From Methanolinea sp. (GTDB taxonomy: Archaea > Halobacteriota > Methanomicrobia > Methanomicrobiales > Methanospirillaceae), in the NCBI GenBank assembly GCA_029907345.1, contig JARYMB010000004.1:1-64000 (forward strand): a stretch of 64,000 nt of DNA. The letters run 5' to 3'. Positions 18,044-27,362 of the stretch are shown here, piece after piece. A program made the position numbers and the translations under genes. Below the pieces are notes generated by a model, which saw only the letters and a list, made by a program, of their open reading frames with translations, had not been told where the DNA came from and searched no databases. Every line of letters begins with the position of its first letter. The first letter of the stretch is position 1.

Positions 18044-20221
18044 ATGAGGGTGAGAGATCTCCCGCTTCCCGGCTACCTGCTGGACATCTATGCCAGCCTC
18101 GGCATCAACGATCTCTACCCCCCGCAGGCAGAGTGCGTCCGGAAGGGTCTCTTCGAAGGAAAGAACATCCTCCTCGCAGTCCCCACTGCAAGCGGAAAGA
18201 CGCTGGTCGCCGAGATGGCCATGCACCACCATATCTCCCGGGGAGGAAAGTGCCTGTACATCGTCCCCCTCAAGGCCCTGGCAAGCGAGAAGTACGAGGA
18301 CTTTGCCCGTAAAAAGGTCCGGGTAGGTATTTCGACCGGTGACTTCGACCGCCGGGATGAAAATCTCGGGCGGAATGATATCATCGTGGCCACGAGCGAG
18401 AAGGTTGACTCGCTGATACGCAACCGGGCACACTGGATACCGTCAATCACGCTCCTCGTCGTGGACGAGGTGCACCTCATCGACGATCCCCACCGGGGCC
18501 CGACTCTCGAGATGGTCATCACGAAGATGCGGGCAAGAAACGGGAATCTCCAGGTTATTGCCCTCTCCGCAACGATAGGAAACCCGGGCGCACTCGCCGG
18601 CTGGCTCGATGCCGAGGTGGTGACAGGGTCGTGGCGCCCGGTCGATCTCCGCCAGGGCGTCTATTGCAACGGCAAGATCTGTTTCGGCAAAGAAACCCGG
18701 AAAGTGCCTCCTGTGTCGAAGAACGAGGATATCAATCTCCTCCTCGACACGGTGGCGGAGGGCGGGCAGTGCCTCGTCTTCGTCGCGTCGCGCAGGAATG
18801 CCGAGGCATATGCGCGGAGGGCGGCAGCAGCACTTAAATGCACGGATCCGGCTCTGGACGAGTACGCTGCCCGCTTGAAGAAGGCTGCCCTGACCGGCAA
18901 CGAGGAGTCCCTTGCCTCCTGCGTCGCCCTGGGTGCGGCGTTTCACCATGCCGGGCTCTCCCGGGAGTCCCGGGCAATCGTGGAGGAGGGGTTCAGGAAA
19001 GGGCTGGTCCGGTGCATCGCATCCACCCCGACCCTCGCTGCCGGGTTGAACCTCCCTGCCCGGCGGGTCATTGTCCGCGATTTCCGCCGGTTCGAGGCCG
19101 GGCAGGGGATGGTCCCCATCCCGGCCCGCGAATATCACCAGATGGCAGGCCGGGCAGGGCGGCCGGGTCTTGACCCCTACGGGGAGGCTGTACTCATCGC
19201 GCGGGACGCGGATGAGGCCCGGGAACTTGAAGAATTCTACATCAATGCCTCTCCCGAGGATGTGCACTCCCGGTGCGCGGACGAGTCCGCGCTGATAACA
19301 CACATCCTGTCACTGATCGCATCCGGTTTTGCCCGAACGCACGATGACCTGGTTCAGTTCCTGCGGAGGACGTTTTACCATTACCAGCACAAAAAGAGCA
19401 GCATCATGGAGGCTGTCACGAATAAATCCCTGGATTTTCTCGAGAGGGCCGGGATGATCACGAACCTCTCCGATCACCTGGCCGCAACAGAGTACGGAAA
19501 CCTGGTCTCCCTCCTCTACATCGATCCGCGGGGTGCAGAGACAATCGTCTCGGGAATCGCCTCAGCAGAGAACTACTCGGATATGGGCCTCCTCCACCTC
19601 ATCTGCAGCACGCCGGACATGTTCTGCCTGTATGCCAGCAACAGGGACCTCCCCGTCCTGGAGAGGTACCTTCTCGAGAACGAGGATGAACTCTGGCTGA
19701 CACTGGGCTTTGGCGAGGAGGAGACCTTCTTCCGTGCCCTCAAGACCGCCCTTGTCCTCCGGGACTGGGCTGGCGAGGTCCCCATCGAGACCATATGCGA
19801 AAGGTACTCCATAGGCCCGGGAGATGTCCATGCCCTCGTCGAGAGCTGCAACTGGCTCCTCCATGCCTCGGGCCGCCTTTCCTCGTTATATGCGCCCCGC
19901 TTCACCCGGGCAATCCGCGAGTTCGAGATCTGCATGAAGCATGGTGTCAGGCGGGAACTCCTGCCGCTCGTCAGGCTCCGCAATATCGGCCGGGTACGGG
20001 CGCGGAGCCTCTATTCCAACGGGATAACGTCTCCGGACGCCATTCGTGCCGCGGATCCGAGGGTGCTTGCGTCCATCCTCGGCCGCGGGATTGCCCAGTC
20101 TGTCCTGCAGCAGCTGGACCTGGAGAGTGCCAGTGGCCCCGGCAATCGCACAGGGGACGAAGAGGGAGAAAATGGCCTTCACGACCAGTCCCGTCTTGAC
20201 GCCTTCAACGGGGTGATCTGA
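18044..20221 (+). CDS. hel308: Hel308-family Ski2-type DNA helicase
   Basis: 725 aa; [13 protein letters not shown]...[17 protein letters not shown]...ALSATIGNP...[22 protein letters not shown]...[26 protein letters not shown]. Confidence 0.95.
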   Translation: MRVRDLPLPGYLLDIYASLGINDLYPPQAECVRKGLFEGKNILLAVPTASGKTLVAEMAMHHHISRGGKCLYIVPLKALASEKYEDFARKKVRVGISTGDFDRRDENLGRNDIIVATSEKVDSLIRNRAHWIPSITLLVVDEVHLIDDPHRGPTLEMVITKMRARNGNLQVIALSATIGNPGALAGWLDAEVVTGSWRPVDLRQGVYCNGKICFGKETRKVPPVSKNEDINLLLDTVAEGGQCLVFVASRRNAEAYARRAAAALKCTDPALDEYAARLKKAALTGNEESLASCVALGAAFHHAGLSRESRAIVEEGFRKGLVRCIASTPTLAAGLNLPARRVIVRDFRRFEAGQGMVPIPAREYHQMAGRAGRPGLDPYGEAVLIARDADEARELEEFYINASPEDVHSRCADESALITHILSLIASGFARTHDDLVQFLRRTFYHYQHKKSSIMEAVTNKSLDFLERAGMITNLSDHLAATEYGNLVSLLYIDPRGAETIVSGIASAENYSDMGLLHLICSTPDMFCLYASNRDLPVLERYLLENEDELWLTLGFGEEETFFRALKTALVLRDWAGEVPIETICERYSIGPGDVHALVESCNWLLHASGRLSSLYAPRFTRAIREFEICMKHGVRRELLPLVRLRNIGRVRARSLYSNGITSPDAIRAADPRVLASILGRGIAQSVLQQLDLESASGPGNRTGDEEGENGLHDQSRLDAFNGVI

Positions 20222-20734
20222 ATGGAGACATTTTCCATTCGGAAGGTGAGGGTCACAATCGATGACCTGGAGGGGTTTCTCCAAAAGATTAACGGTATCG
20301 CAGCCCGGGCAGGGACTCATATCATCCTCTTCGATGCAGGCAGTATGGCAGGATCTGCCCATGCCATGTCTGCCCTCCGCCACGCCTTCCGGGCACTGGA
20401 AAACGGCACGATGATCTCGGCGAGAGTGGAAGTGGAGGCCCTCCTCTATGCAGCAGGGTCACGACAGATCGTGGAGGGAACACGGTTCGGTGTCCACGCG
20501 GGGGAAAACCAGGCATACCTCTGCATCTGCCCGGAGAACGATGCGGCATGGAGGGAACTTGCACCCCTGTTTAGTCCTGCCGACGACGAGGACTGGGAGA
20601 CCATTACTCCGGAAAAGGCAGCCCTTCTCTGTTCGCTCTTCTCCATCACCCCCCGTGAGCTCGAAGTCTGCGGGATCGAGAGGGTGGCGGATCTTGTCCT
20701 GGAGAGGGTGGCACTCCTCGAAGTATACCGGTAG
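20222..20734 (+). CDS. cgi121: KEOPS complex subunit Cgi121
   Basis: 170 aa; LFDAGSMAGSAHAMSALRHAFRALENGTMISARVEVEALLYAAGSRQIVEGTRFGVHAGEN...; typical archaeal Cgi121. Confidence 0.92.
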   Translation: METFSIRKVRVTIDDLEGFLQKINGIAARAGTHIILFDAGSMAGSAHAMSALRHAFRALENGTMISARVEVEALLYAAGSRQIVEGTRFGVHAGENQAYLCICPENDAAWRELAPLFSPADDEDWETITPEKAALLCSLFSITPRELEVCGIERVADLVLERVALLEVYR

Positions 20735-20980
20735 AGGGTGCCCTGGCCGGGGGTACATTTACCGGTCTTTTTTACCTGTCTGCCATGTTTTCCCGCAGTT
20801 TTCCTGGCTGATTCAAGGCCATGGGAAACGGTATCCGGAACGAATCCATATGAGCGCAGTTTTTCCCGTTATTGCGGGTATTGGGGGTGATGCCTGAAGA
20901 GGGATAATCGTGACCGGATAAAAGATTTTCAGAAATACAGAGACGTGATCCAGAAATGGCGATCCCAGGCCACCGTGAAA

Positions 20981-21478
20981 TCAATGATCTCTCTTCCTTG
21001 CATGCGATACGATGTGACGCAATTCCGGAAGAATGATCTCCTTCATGGCAAGTGTCACCGCCGGTGTCGATCCCGGGAGACAGAAAACGATTCTCTCTCC
21101 ACACGTCCCTGCAACAGCTCTCGATAAAATTGCTGCCGTGCCGATATCTGCATAACTTTTCTGCCTGAATATCTCTCCGAATCCATCGATTACCTTGTCC
21201 AGAAGAGGGACCACCGCTTCAATGGTACAGTCATCGGGCGAGATGCCCGTTCCCCCGTTGAGGATGATGCAATTGCAGCCATCGAGGACCGCATGGAGCT
21301 CTCTCCGGATCATCATGATATCATCTTTGACGAGAGAATAGTGGAGAACTGGGATGTTTGCTCCTTCCAGGAGGGAAAGGATCGCTTTTCCGCTTTCGTC
21401 TGTGTCCCTGGTCCGCGAGGTGGATACGGTGATTATTGCCGCACTGATGTCAACGGATTTTTCATGTTCCTTTTTCAT
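20981..21478 (-). CDS. moaB: MoaB/Mog-type molybdopterin biosynthesis protein
   Basis: 165 aa; AAIITVSTSRTRDTDESGKAI...CIILNGGTGISPDDCTIEAV...FCLPGSTPAVTLAM. Confidence 0.92.
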   Translation of the reverse strand: MKKEHEKSVDISAAIITVSTSRTRDTDESGKAILSLLEGANIPVLHYSLVKDDIMMIRRELHAVLDGCNCIILNGGTGISPDDCTIEAVVPLLDKVIDGFGEIFRQKSYADIGTAAILSRAVAGTCGERIVFCLPGSTPAVTLAMKEIILPELRHIVSHARKRDH

Positions 21479-21562
21479 TGGTACCTGATTCGTTTCTTCG
21501 AAAGATTAAACAATTTTCCTTTGTGCTGAACAATTTTTTGACCATGAGTGAGGATGGGAACC

Positions 21563-21584
21563 GACCCTTTTATTTCCACTGGAA
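21563..21584 (-). promoter_or_regulatory. ORB-like box (outer, minus orientation)
   Basis: GACCCTTTTATTTCCACTGGAA, reverse complement TTCCAGTGGAAATAAAAGGGTC. Confidence 0.6.
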
Positions 21585-21631
21585 ATGGGAGGGTTCCAGG
21601 AATGTTTTCTAAAGGGAGATGGCAGGTTTCC

Positions 21632-21875
21632 AACCTGCACATGCAGGAAAGCCAGGAAGGGGAGGCGTTCATTCTGTTACGTGCTCTCCCCAAATCTGCA
21701 CACGCAGGAAAGCCGATAAAGGGAGGCGTTCGTCCTGTTACGTGCACTCCCCCAATCTGCACATGCAGGAAAGCCGATAAAGGGAGGCGTTCGTCCTGTT
21801 ACGTGCACTCCCCCAATCTGCACATGCAGAAGAGTCAGGAAGGGGAGGAGTATGTCCTGTTACGAGCTCTTCCTT
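21632..21875. repeat. 61-bp tandem repeat, 4 units
   Basis: CTGCACAYGCAG cores start at 21635, 21696, 21757 and 21818, exactly 61 bp apart. Unit aatctgcacatgcaggaaagccgataaagggaggcgttcgtcctgttacgtgcactccccc. Units 2 and 3 differ at a single position; units 1 and 4 are more diverged. Confidence 0.95.
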
Positions 21876-21934
21876 CTAAAATGTGCTTATTTGGATGATT
21901 GTTCCGAAGCAAATCATTTTTCCGAGGCATTTTT

Positions 21935-22159
21935 GGCTCTTCGCCAATCTGAGCGGGTAATGAGAACCCAATGTGGGGGCCGGTCGCCCCCACACCCCCC
22001 ACGGGGATGGTCCCGCCGCCCCTAAAAAATGCGCCCCGGCGGCGGTTTCACGAAGGGTTTCATAGAAAGTCTGTGTTTCTTCTTTGAACAAACCAATTCA
22101 AAACGAAGAAAGAATGTCATGCACTCATGCAACTTACCCACCCAAAATGATGAAGAGGC
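21935..22159 (+). mobile_element. MITE-like interspersed repeat, copy 2
   Basis: Same element as 8245-8468, same orientation. Termini GGCTCTTCGCCAATCTGAGCGGGTAA / TTACCCACCCAAAATGATGAAGAGGC (19/26 inverted-repeat match). Flanks GCATTTTT (21927-21934) / ACATTTTT (22160-22167). Confidence 0.75.
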
Positions 22160-22416
22160 ACATTTTTTTACAACACCTCTTTCATCAGGACCTCAATAGG
22201 TCAATCAGCCAATATGGAGCTGATTCATTGTTCCATTTTCATGTGGACTCCAGGGGGATTAATCAGGTGTCAGTTCACGGGGCGTGTGGATAAGCAAAAG
22301 GATCAGGGGTTGCATTTCTATATTTTCACGTTGTATCTCTATTCCGGAACGTCATCCTCTGATATTTATTGAGGTTTTGGGGACTTGTAAAATCCGTCCC
22401 TCATCTATTTCCGGGG

Positions 22417-22438
22417 AACCCCTTTATTTCCACTGGAG
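22417..22438 (-). promoter_or_regulatory. ORB-like box
   Basis: AACCCCTTTATTTCCACTGGAG; reverse complement CTCCAGTGGAAATAAAGGGGTT. Confidence 0.85.
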
Positions 22439-22624
22439 AAGGGGGTGCAGATCTCTTTTTTTCATTGTCTTTTCCATCACATTACTATAGAGTCCCGGGT
22501 TATGGAATGTATATCCCAATTGAGGTCTGGAACATTTCAGTAAGATTTTATAAAAGAAAAGGAAAATAAAAAATGAATTGTTCCTGTTCTAACTAAACTT
22601 CATAATGTGAAGTTCATTCCAATT

Positions 22625-22647
22625 TTCCAGTCGAAATCATGGGGTCC
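22625..22647 (+). promoter_or_regulatory. Degenerate ORB-like box
   Basis: TTCCAGTCGAAATCATGGGGTCC; about 3 differences from the CCAGTGGAAATGAAGGGGT core. Confidence 0.55.
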
Positions 22648-22759
22648 CCCCCCTCGAAAAGAATGTTTTTGGCAGTCCTATGGAAATAAACGTTTTTCAC
22701 ATCAGCCAGAATCCTCATAAAAATTGGATTCTCCTTCCAATAGACTCACACCAGACTTT

Positions 22760-22782
22760 CTCCAGTGGAAATGAAGGGGTTT
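22760..22782 (+). promoter_or_regulatory. ORB-like box
   Basis: CTCCAGTGGAAATGAAGGGGTTT, ~70 bp upstream of the orc1/cdc6 start. Confidence 0.85.
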
Positions 22783-22850
22783 ATATCAGGTTCAAACAGC
22801 TGACTTTTTGAGTGTTGGCAGGGATATGATCATCTCCCAGGGGGTCAGGG

Positions 22851-24134
22851 ATGTCAGACGACCAGAGTGCAGCAGTCGGGCTTTTCAAAAAATATCTGGA
22901 GACAAACAGGATATTTAAGAACAGGGAGGTCCTGCGCCATTCCTACAGGCCCCATATCCTTCCCCACAGGCGGCCACAGATAGACCAGGTCGCAGCAATC
23001 CTTGCACCTTCACTCCGGAACGAGACCCCCTCGAATATCCTCATCTATGGCAAGACCGGAACAGGGAAAACAGCGGTTGTACGCTACGTCGGGTCGGAAC
23101 TCGAGACTGCAGGGAGCCACATGGGAACAGTCTGCAGGGTCGTCCACCTCAACTGCGAGGTGATTGACACCCAGTACCGTGTGCTCGCACAGATATCAAA
23201 GACACTCCTTGGCGAGGACGAAACGGCAAGCGACAAGGCCCGGACCCACATCCCCATGACAGGTTGGCCGACTGACCAGGTCTATGCCGAACTCAAGAAC
23301 CAGCTCGAGGGCATGGGGGGAGTCCTCATCATCGTTCTCGACGAGATTGACAAACTCGTCAAGAAGAGCGGCGACGAAACCCTCTACAACCTCTCCCGAA
23401 TCAACTCCGACCTGAAAAAATCCAAAGTGAGTATGATCGGGATCTCGAATGACCTCTCCTTCAAGGATTTCCTCGATCCAAGGGTCCTGTCCTCTCTCTC
23501 CGAAGAGGAACTCGTCTTCCCGCCCTACAATGCCCCCCAGCTCTGCGACATCCTGAAGCAGCGCGCAGAGATAGCATTCCTCGAGGGGGTCCTCGACGAG
23601 GGGGTAATACCGCTCTGCGCGGCTCTCGCGGCCCAGGAACACGGGGATGCGCGCCGGGCCCTCGACCTTCTCCGCGTATCGGGAGAGATTGCCGACAGGG
23701 AAGAGGCCAGCCGCGTCACGGAGGCTCACGTGAAGATGGCCCAGGCAAAGATCGAGACGGACTCGATGATCGAGTGTATCGCGACACTGCCCACCCAGAG
23801 CAAGGTCGTCCTCTACGCCATGCTCCTCCTCGACCAGATGGGCCAGACCATCTTCACGAGCGGGGAGGTGAGCAGGATCTACAAGGAGATTGCACCCTCT
23901 CTTGACCTTGATATCCTCACGCACCGGAGGATCACGGACCTCATTTCCGAGCTGAACATGCTCGGGGTCATCAACACCCGCGTGGTGAGCCGGGGTCGCT
24001 ACGGCAGGACAAAAGAGATGTGGTTTGATACGAATACACGTAAGATATGGGATGTGATCACCTCGGATGCCCGCTTAAGTGCCCAGGGTATCGCCGAGAG
24101 GGACGTCCAGTGGTGCAGATCCCTTTTCAGGTGA
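22851..24134 (+). CDS. cdc6: ORC1-type DNA replication protein (Orc1/Cdc6)
   Basis: 427 aa; Walker A IYGKTGTGKTAVV, Walker B ILIIVLDEIDKL, sensor GISNDLSFKDFLDPRVLSSL, C-terminal winged helix. Confidence 0.97.
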   Translation: MSDDQSAAVGLFKKYLETNRIFKNREVLRHSYRPHILPHRRPQIDQVAAILAPSLRNETPSNILIYGKTGTGKTAVVRYVGSELETAGSHMGTVCRVVHLNCEVIDTQYRVLAQISKTLLGEDETASDKARTHIPMTGWPTDQVYAELKNQLEGMGGVLIIVLDEIDKLVKKSGDETLYNLSRINSDLKKSKVSMIGISNDLSFKDFLDPRVLSSLSEEELVFPPYNAPQLCDILKQRAEIAFLEGVLDEGVIPLCAALAAQEHGDARRALDLLRVSGEIADREEASRVTEAHVKMAQAKIETDSMIECIATLPTQSKVVLYAMLLLDQMGQTIFTSGEVSRIYKEIAPSLDLDILTHRRITDLISELNMLGVINTRVVSRGRYGRTKEMWFDTNTRKIWDVITSDARLSAQGIAERDVQWCRSLFR

Positions 24135-24141
24135 AACAGTC

Positions 24142-24633
24142 ATGGATGAAAGAGACCTTCTCCTGCTCCAGCTCCTCGAGGAGAACAGCCGCCTGACCAC
24201 GCAGGACCTGGCAGTCATGACAGAGATGACGCCGGAAGAGGTTTCAGCACGGGTGGCGGCACTGGAAGCCTCAGGCGTGATCCGAAGCTATACTGCAGTT
24301 ATCGACTGGGAGAAGGCAGGAAACGGCGAGGTGTCTGCAATCATCGAGCTGAAGGTGAACCCTGAGCGGGACTATGGATACGACCGGATCGCCGAGAGGA
24401 TAGCCAGGTTCCGCCAGGTCAGGTCCCTCCGGCTCATCACGGGAACGTACGACCTCCAGCTCACCGTCACAGGCAGGAACATGCAGGAAGTTGCACGCTT
24501 CGTGTCCGAGTACATCGCCCCGATGGACCGGATACGGGAGACTGCAACGCACATCATCATGAAGACCTACAAGGAAAACGGTCGCACCTTCTGCGAAAAG
24601 GAAGAGGGCGAACGTATCCCGTACTCGCTGTGA
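24142..24633 (+). CDS. Lrp/AsnC-family transcriptional regulator
   Basis: MDERDLLLLQLLEENSRLTTQDLAVMTEMTPEEVSARVAALEASGVIRSYTAVIDWEKAG plus RAM-like C-terminus; start ATG 24142. Confidence 0.93.
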   Translation: MDERDLLLLQLLEENSRLTTQDLAVMTEMTPEEVSARVAALEASGVIRSYTAVIDWEKAGNGEVSAIIELKVNPERDYGYDRIAERIARFRQVRSLRLITGTYDLQLTVTGRNMQEVARFVSEYIAPMDRIRETATHIIMKTYKENGRTFCEKEEGERIPYSL

Positions 24634-24640
24634 GGTCACG

Positions 24641-25840
24641 ATGAGGGATTTCGTCTCCCGGAAGGCAAGGGAAATTCCCCCTTCCGGCATCCGCAGGTTC
24701 TTTGACCTTGCCCTGACGATGGACGAGGTCATCTCCCTCGGCGTGGGCGAACCGGACTTTTCAACACCCTGGAACATCTGCGAGGCAAGTATTTACTTCA
24801 TCGAACAGGGAGGAACCTCCTACACGCCGAACCGGGGAATCAAACCTCTCCGGGAGGCACTGTCCCGCTGGCTCCGCGACCATTACGGGCTCTCCTATGA
24901 TCCGGAAACCGAGATGATCATCACCACAGGTGTATCCGAGGGCTTGGACATTGCGATACGCGCAATTGTCGATCCGGGGGACGAGGTGCTCGTTGCAGAG
25001 CCCTGCTATGTCTCCTATTCTCCATGCGTGACACTGGCGGGAGGAAGACCGGTCCCGGTCCCCTGTGTCGAGAAGGACAGGTTCAGGCTCAATCCCGACC
25101 GGCTGATGGAGAAGATCTCGAAAAAGAGCAAGGCTCTCGTCATGAACTTCCCGAACAACCCGACGGGGGCGGTCATGGGGAAGGAGGATCTCAGGGCGAT
25201 AGCCGACATCGTCTGTGACCATGACCTCGTGCTGGTGAGCGACGAGGTATACTCGGAACTGACCTACAGCGGGAGCCACGTCGCGGCAGCAACCGTGGGC
25301 GACCTTGCGCACCGCACGATAACCCTGAACGGTTTTTCGAAGGCGTATGCAATGACGGGGTGGCGGATCGGGTATCTCTGCGCACCGCAGGAGATCTGCG
25401 ATGCAGCCCTCAAGATCCACCAGTATGTGATGCTCTGTGCCCCGGTCATGGGACAGGTCGCGGCCCTCGAAGGGATACGGAGGGGAGAGGAGGAAAAGGA
25501 CAGGATGGTCAGGGAATACCGCGTGCGCCGGAACCTTTTCGTCGAGGGCCTGAACCGTATCGGGCTTTCCTGTCACCGACCCGAGGGCGCCTTCTATGCG
25601 TTCCCCTCCGTTGCAGAAACAGGGCTCTCTGACCAGGAATTTGCAGAGGGGCTTCTCCTCGAGGAACACGTGGCCGTTGTCCCAGGCAACGTCTTTGGGA
25701 GCGGTGGGGAAGGGCATGTCCGGTGCGCATACGCCGTTTCGCGGGAGGATCTCGCGCGGGCTCTCCAGAGGATGGAAGAGTTCGTCTCGAAGTGTAAAAA
25801 GAAGGCCATCCCGCTGGTTCGGTCCGGTAATCATTCCTAG
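24641..25840 (+). CDS. Class I/II PLP-dependent aminotransferase
   Basis: 399 aa; LGVGEPDFSTPWNI...NFPNNPTGAVM...LNGFSKAYAMTGWRIGYLCAP. Confidence 0.95.
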   Translation: MRDFVSRKAREIPPSGIRRFFDLALTMDEVISLGVGEPDFSTPWNICEASIYFIEQGGTSYTPNRGIKPLREALSRWLRDHYGLSYDPETEMIITTGVSEGLDIAIRAIVDPGDEVLVAEPCYVSYSPCVTLAGGRPVPVPCVEKDRFRLNPDRLMEKISKKSKALVMNFPNNPTGAVMGKEDLRAIADIVCDHDLVLVSDEVYSELTYSGSHVAAATVGDLAHRTITLNGFSKAYAMTGWRIGYLCAPQEICDAALKIHQYVMLCAPVMGQVAALEGIRRGEEEKDRMVREYRVRRNLFVEGLNRIGLSCHRPEGAFYAFPSVAETGLSDQEFAEGLLLEEHVAVVPGNVFGSGGEGHVRCAYAVSREDLARALQRMEEFVSKCKKKAIPLVRSGNHS

Positions 25841-26059
25841 AAGCAGCAGGCCTCCTTTCCCATCCATTCCCCCCGGGCCTCATCCCCCGGTTCGCGAAGG
25901 AATGCGGGAAGAGTGGCGGAAAGGAAATTTTGGAGGTATCCCTGCCTGTCCGTCGGATAGCCGGAAAACCGCCCTGCACTCCACCCCTGCCAGGGCATCG
26001 GCAAGGCCCCCACGATAGGCTTTTATCCGGTATCCGGTTGTATAGTATATGGTTGTACC

Positions 26060-27070
26060 ATGAGTTGCACCATAGTCGTGGGCGGTTTTTTTGGTGATGA
26101 AGGGAAGGGCAAGATCGTTGCACACCTTGCCTACCAGGACCACCCCTCCATCATCTCCCGGGGAGGGGTCGGTCCGAATGCCGGCCACACGGTAAAGATG
26201 GGAGAGAAGGAGTACGGTGTGCGCATGGTCCCATCGGGGTTCGTATATCCCCATGCCCGCCTCATGATTGGAACCGGTGTCCTGGTGGACCCGAGGGTCT
26301 TTGGCCGGGAAGTCGAGATGCTCGGGGTCGGGGGAAGGATATTCGTCGACTACCGGTGTGCCATCATCGATGAAGGTCACATCGAGAGGGACAAGTCAAG
26401 TTCCCACCTTGCAAAGACGATAGGAAGCACGGGCAGCGGGTGCGGACCTGCAAACGCAGACCGCGTCCTCCGCGTGGCCAGGCTGGCGCGGGACATTCCC
26501 GAGCTTGGTCCCTACGTTGCAGATGTTCCCCTCGAGATCAATTCAGCCCTCGACCGGGGCGAAAACATCCTCCTTGAAGGGACACAGGGATTCGGGATAT
26601 CGCTCTACTATGGGACCTACCCGTATGTGACGAGCAAGGATACATCGGCGTCCCAGATAGCGGCCGATAACGGGGTGGGACCGACACGCATCGATGATGT
26701 CGTGGTCGTCTTCAAGGCTTACCCGACAAGGGTGGGCGAGGGACCGTTCTCGACCGAGATGGAAAGGGAGGTATCCGACCGCATGGGTATTCAGGAGTTC
26801 GGGACCGTGACACACAGGCAGAGGAGAATAGGCCAGTGGGACGGAAAGATGGCGCGGTATTCCGCCATGGTGAACGGCTGTACCCAGGCCGCGATCACGG
26901 GGATCGACCGGGTTGACAGGGACTGTTTTGGAATAACGGAGTATGATCGGCTGACGAAAAAAGCCCGTGACTTCCTCGAGCAGGCAGAAGAGGATATTGG
27001 ATGTCCCATCACCCTCATCTCGACCGGGCCGGACGTCTCCCAGATCATCGATATCAGGGGCGAGATATGA
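26060..27070 (+). CDS. purA: Adenylosuccinate synthetase (short archaeal type)
   Basis: 336 aa; [19 protein letters not shown]...[10 protein letters not shown]...[43 protein letters not shown]. Confidence 0.96.
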   Translation: MSCTIVVGGFFGDEGKGKIVAHLAYQDHPSIISRGGVGPNAGHTVKMGEKEYGVRMVPSGFVYPHARLMIGTGVLVDPRVFGREVEMLGVGGRIFVDYRCAIIDEGHIERDKSSSHLAKTIGSTGSGCGPANADRVLRVARLARDIPELGPYVADVPLEINSALDRGENILLEGTQGFGISLYYGTYPYVTSKDTSASQIAADNGVGPTRIDDVVVVFKAYPTRVGEGPFSTEMEREVSDRMGIQEFGTVTHRQRRIGQWDGKMARYSAMVNGCTQAAITGIDRVDRDCFGITEYDRLTKKARDFLEQAEEDIGCPITLISTGPDVSQIIDIRGEI

Positions 27071-27246
27071 AACGCTCCCTCCTGCCCATCCTCTGCTGCC
27101 CGGTCTGCAAGGGGGACCTCACCCTTCGTGTGACACTCGAGGACGAAAAGGAGATACTCGAGGGAGTACTCCGGTGCCCGGTCTGCGATGTCGATTACCC
27201 GATCGAGGATGGTATCCCCGACCTGCTCCCCCGCGAAAAAAAGTAA
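27067..27246 (+). CDS. Trm112-like zinc-ribbon protein
   Basis: [59 protein letters not shown]; the ATG overlaps the purA stop. Confidence 0.9.
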   Translation: MKRSLLPILCCPVCKGDLTLRVTLEDEKEILEGVLRCPVCDVDYPIEDGIPDLLPREKK

Positions 27247-27362
27247 AAAACCTGGCGCAGGAAGGCCTGGAAAGATAAAACGGAAAAACCCGCGCCGGGC
27301 TGACGCAACGTGCCCGGCGCACCTGCCTCCACCCCGGTTGTAACCCTGCCTGCCTACCACCC

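Larger units (their letters stand above)
22417..22850. other. Putative chromosomal replication origin (oriC): ORB-like boxes, A+T-rich segment, adjacent orc1/cdc6
   Basis: ORB-like boxes 22417-22438 (-), 22625-22647 (+, degenerate), 22760-22782 (+), with the A+T-rich segment ~22530-22620 between opposing boxes, directly upstream of orc1/cdc6. Confidence 0.85.

Noticed and set aside
21632-21875. 61-bp repeats considered as a CRISPR array
   Set aside because: Units are contiguous with no unique spacers, and there are no cas genes in the window; it is a tandem repeat.
21548-21898. 116-aa ORF across the tandem repeats
   Set aside because: 61-bp periodicity shifts frame each unit, so the ORF has no repeated peptide consistent with selection on protein; probably chance.
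27247-27362. Cobalamin riboswitch upstream of cbiB
   Set aside because: No B12-box-like sequence recognised; only a simple hairpin.
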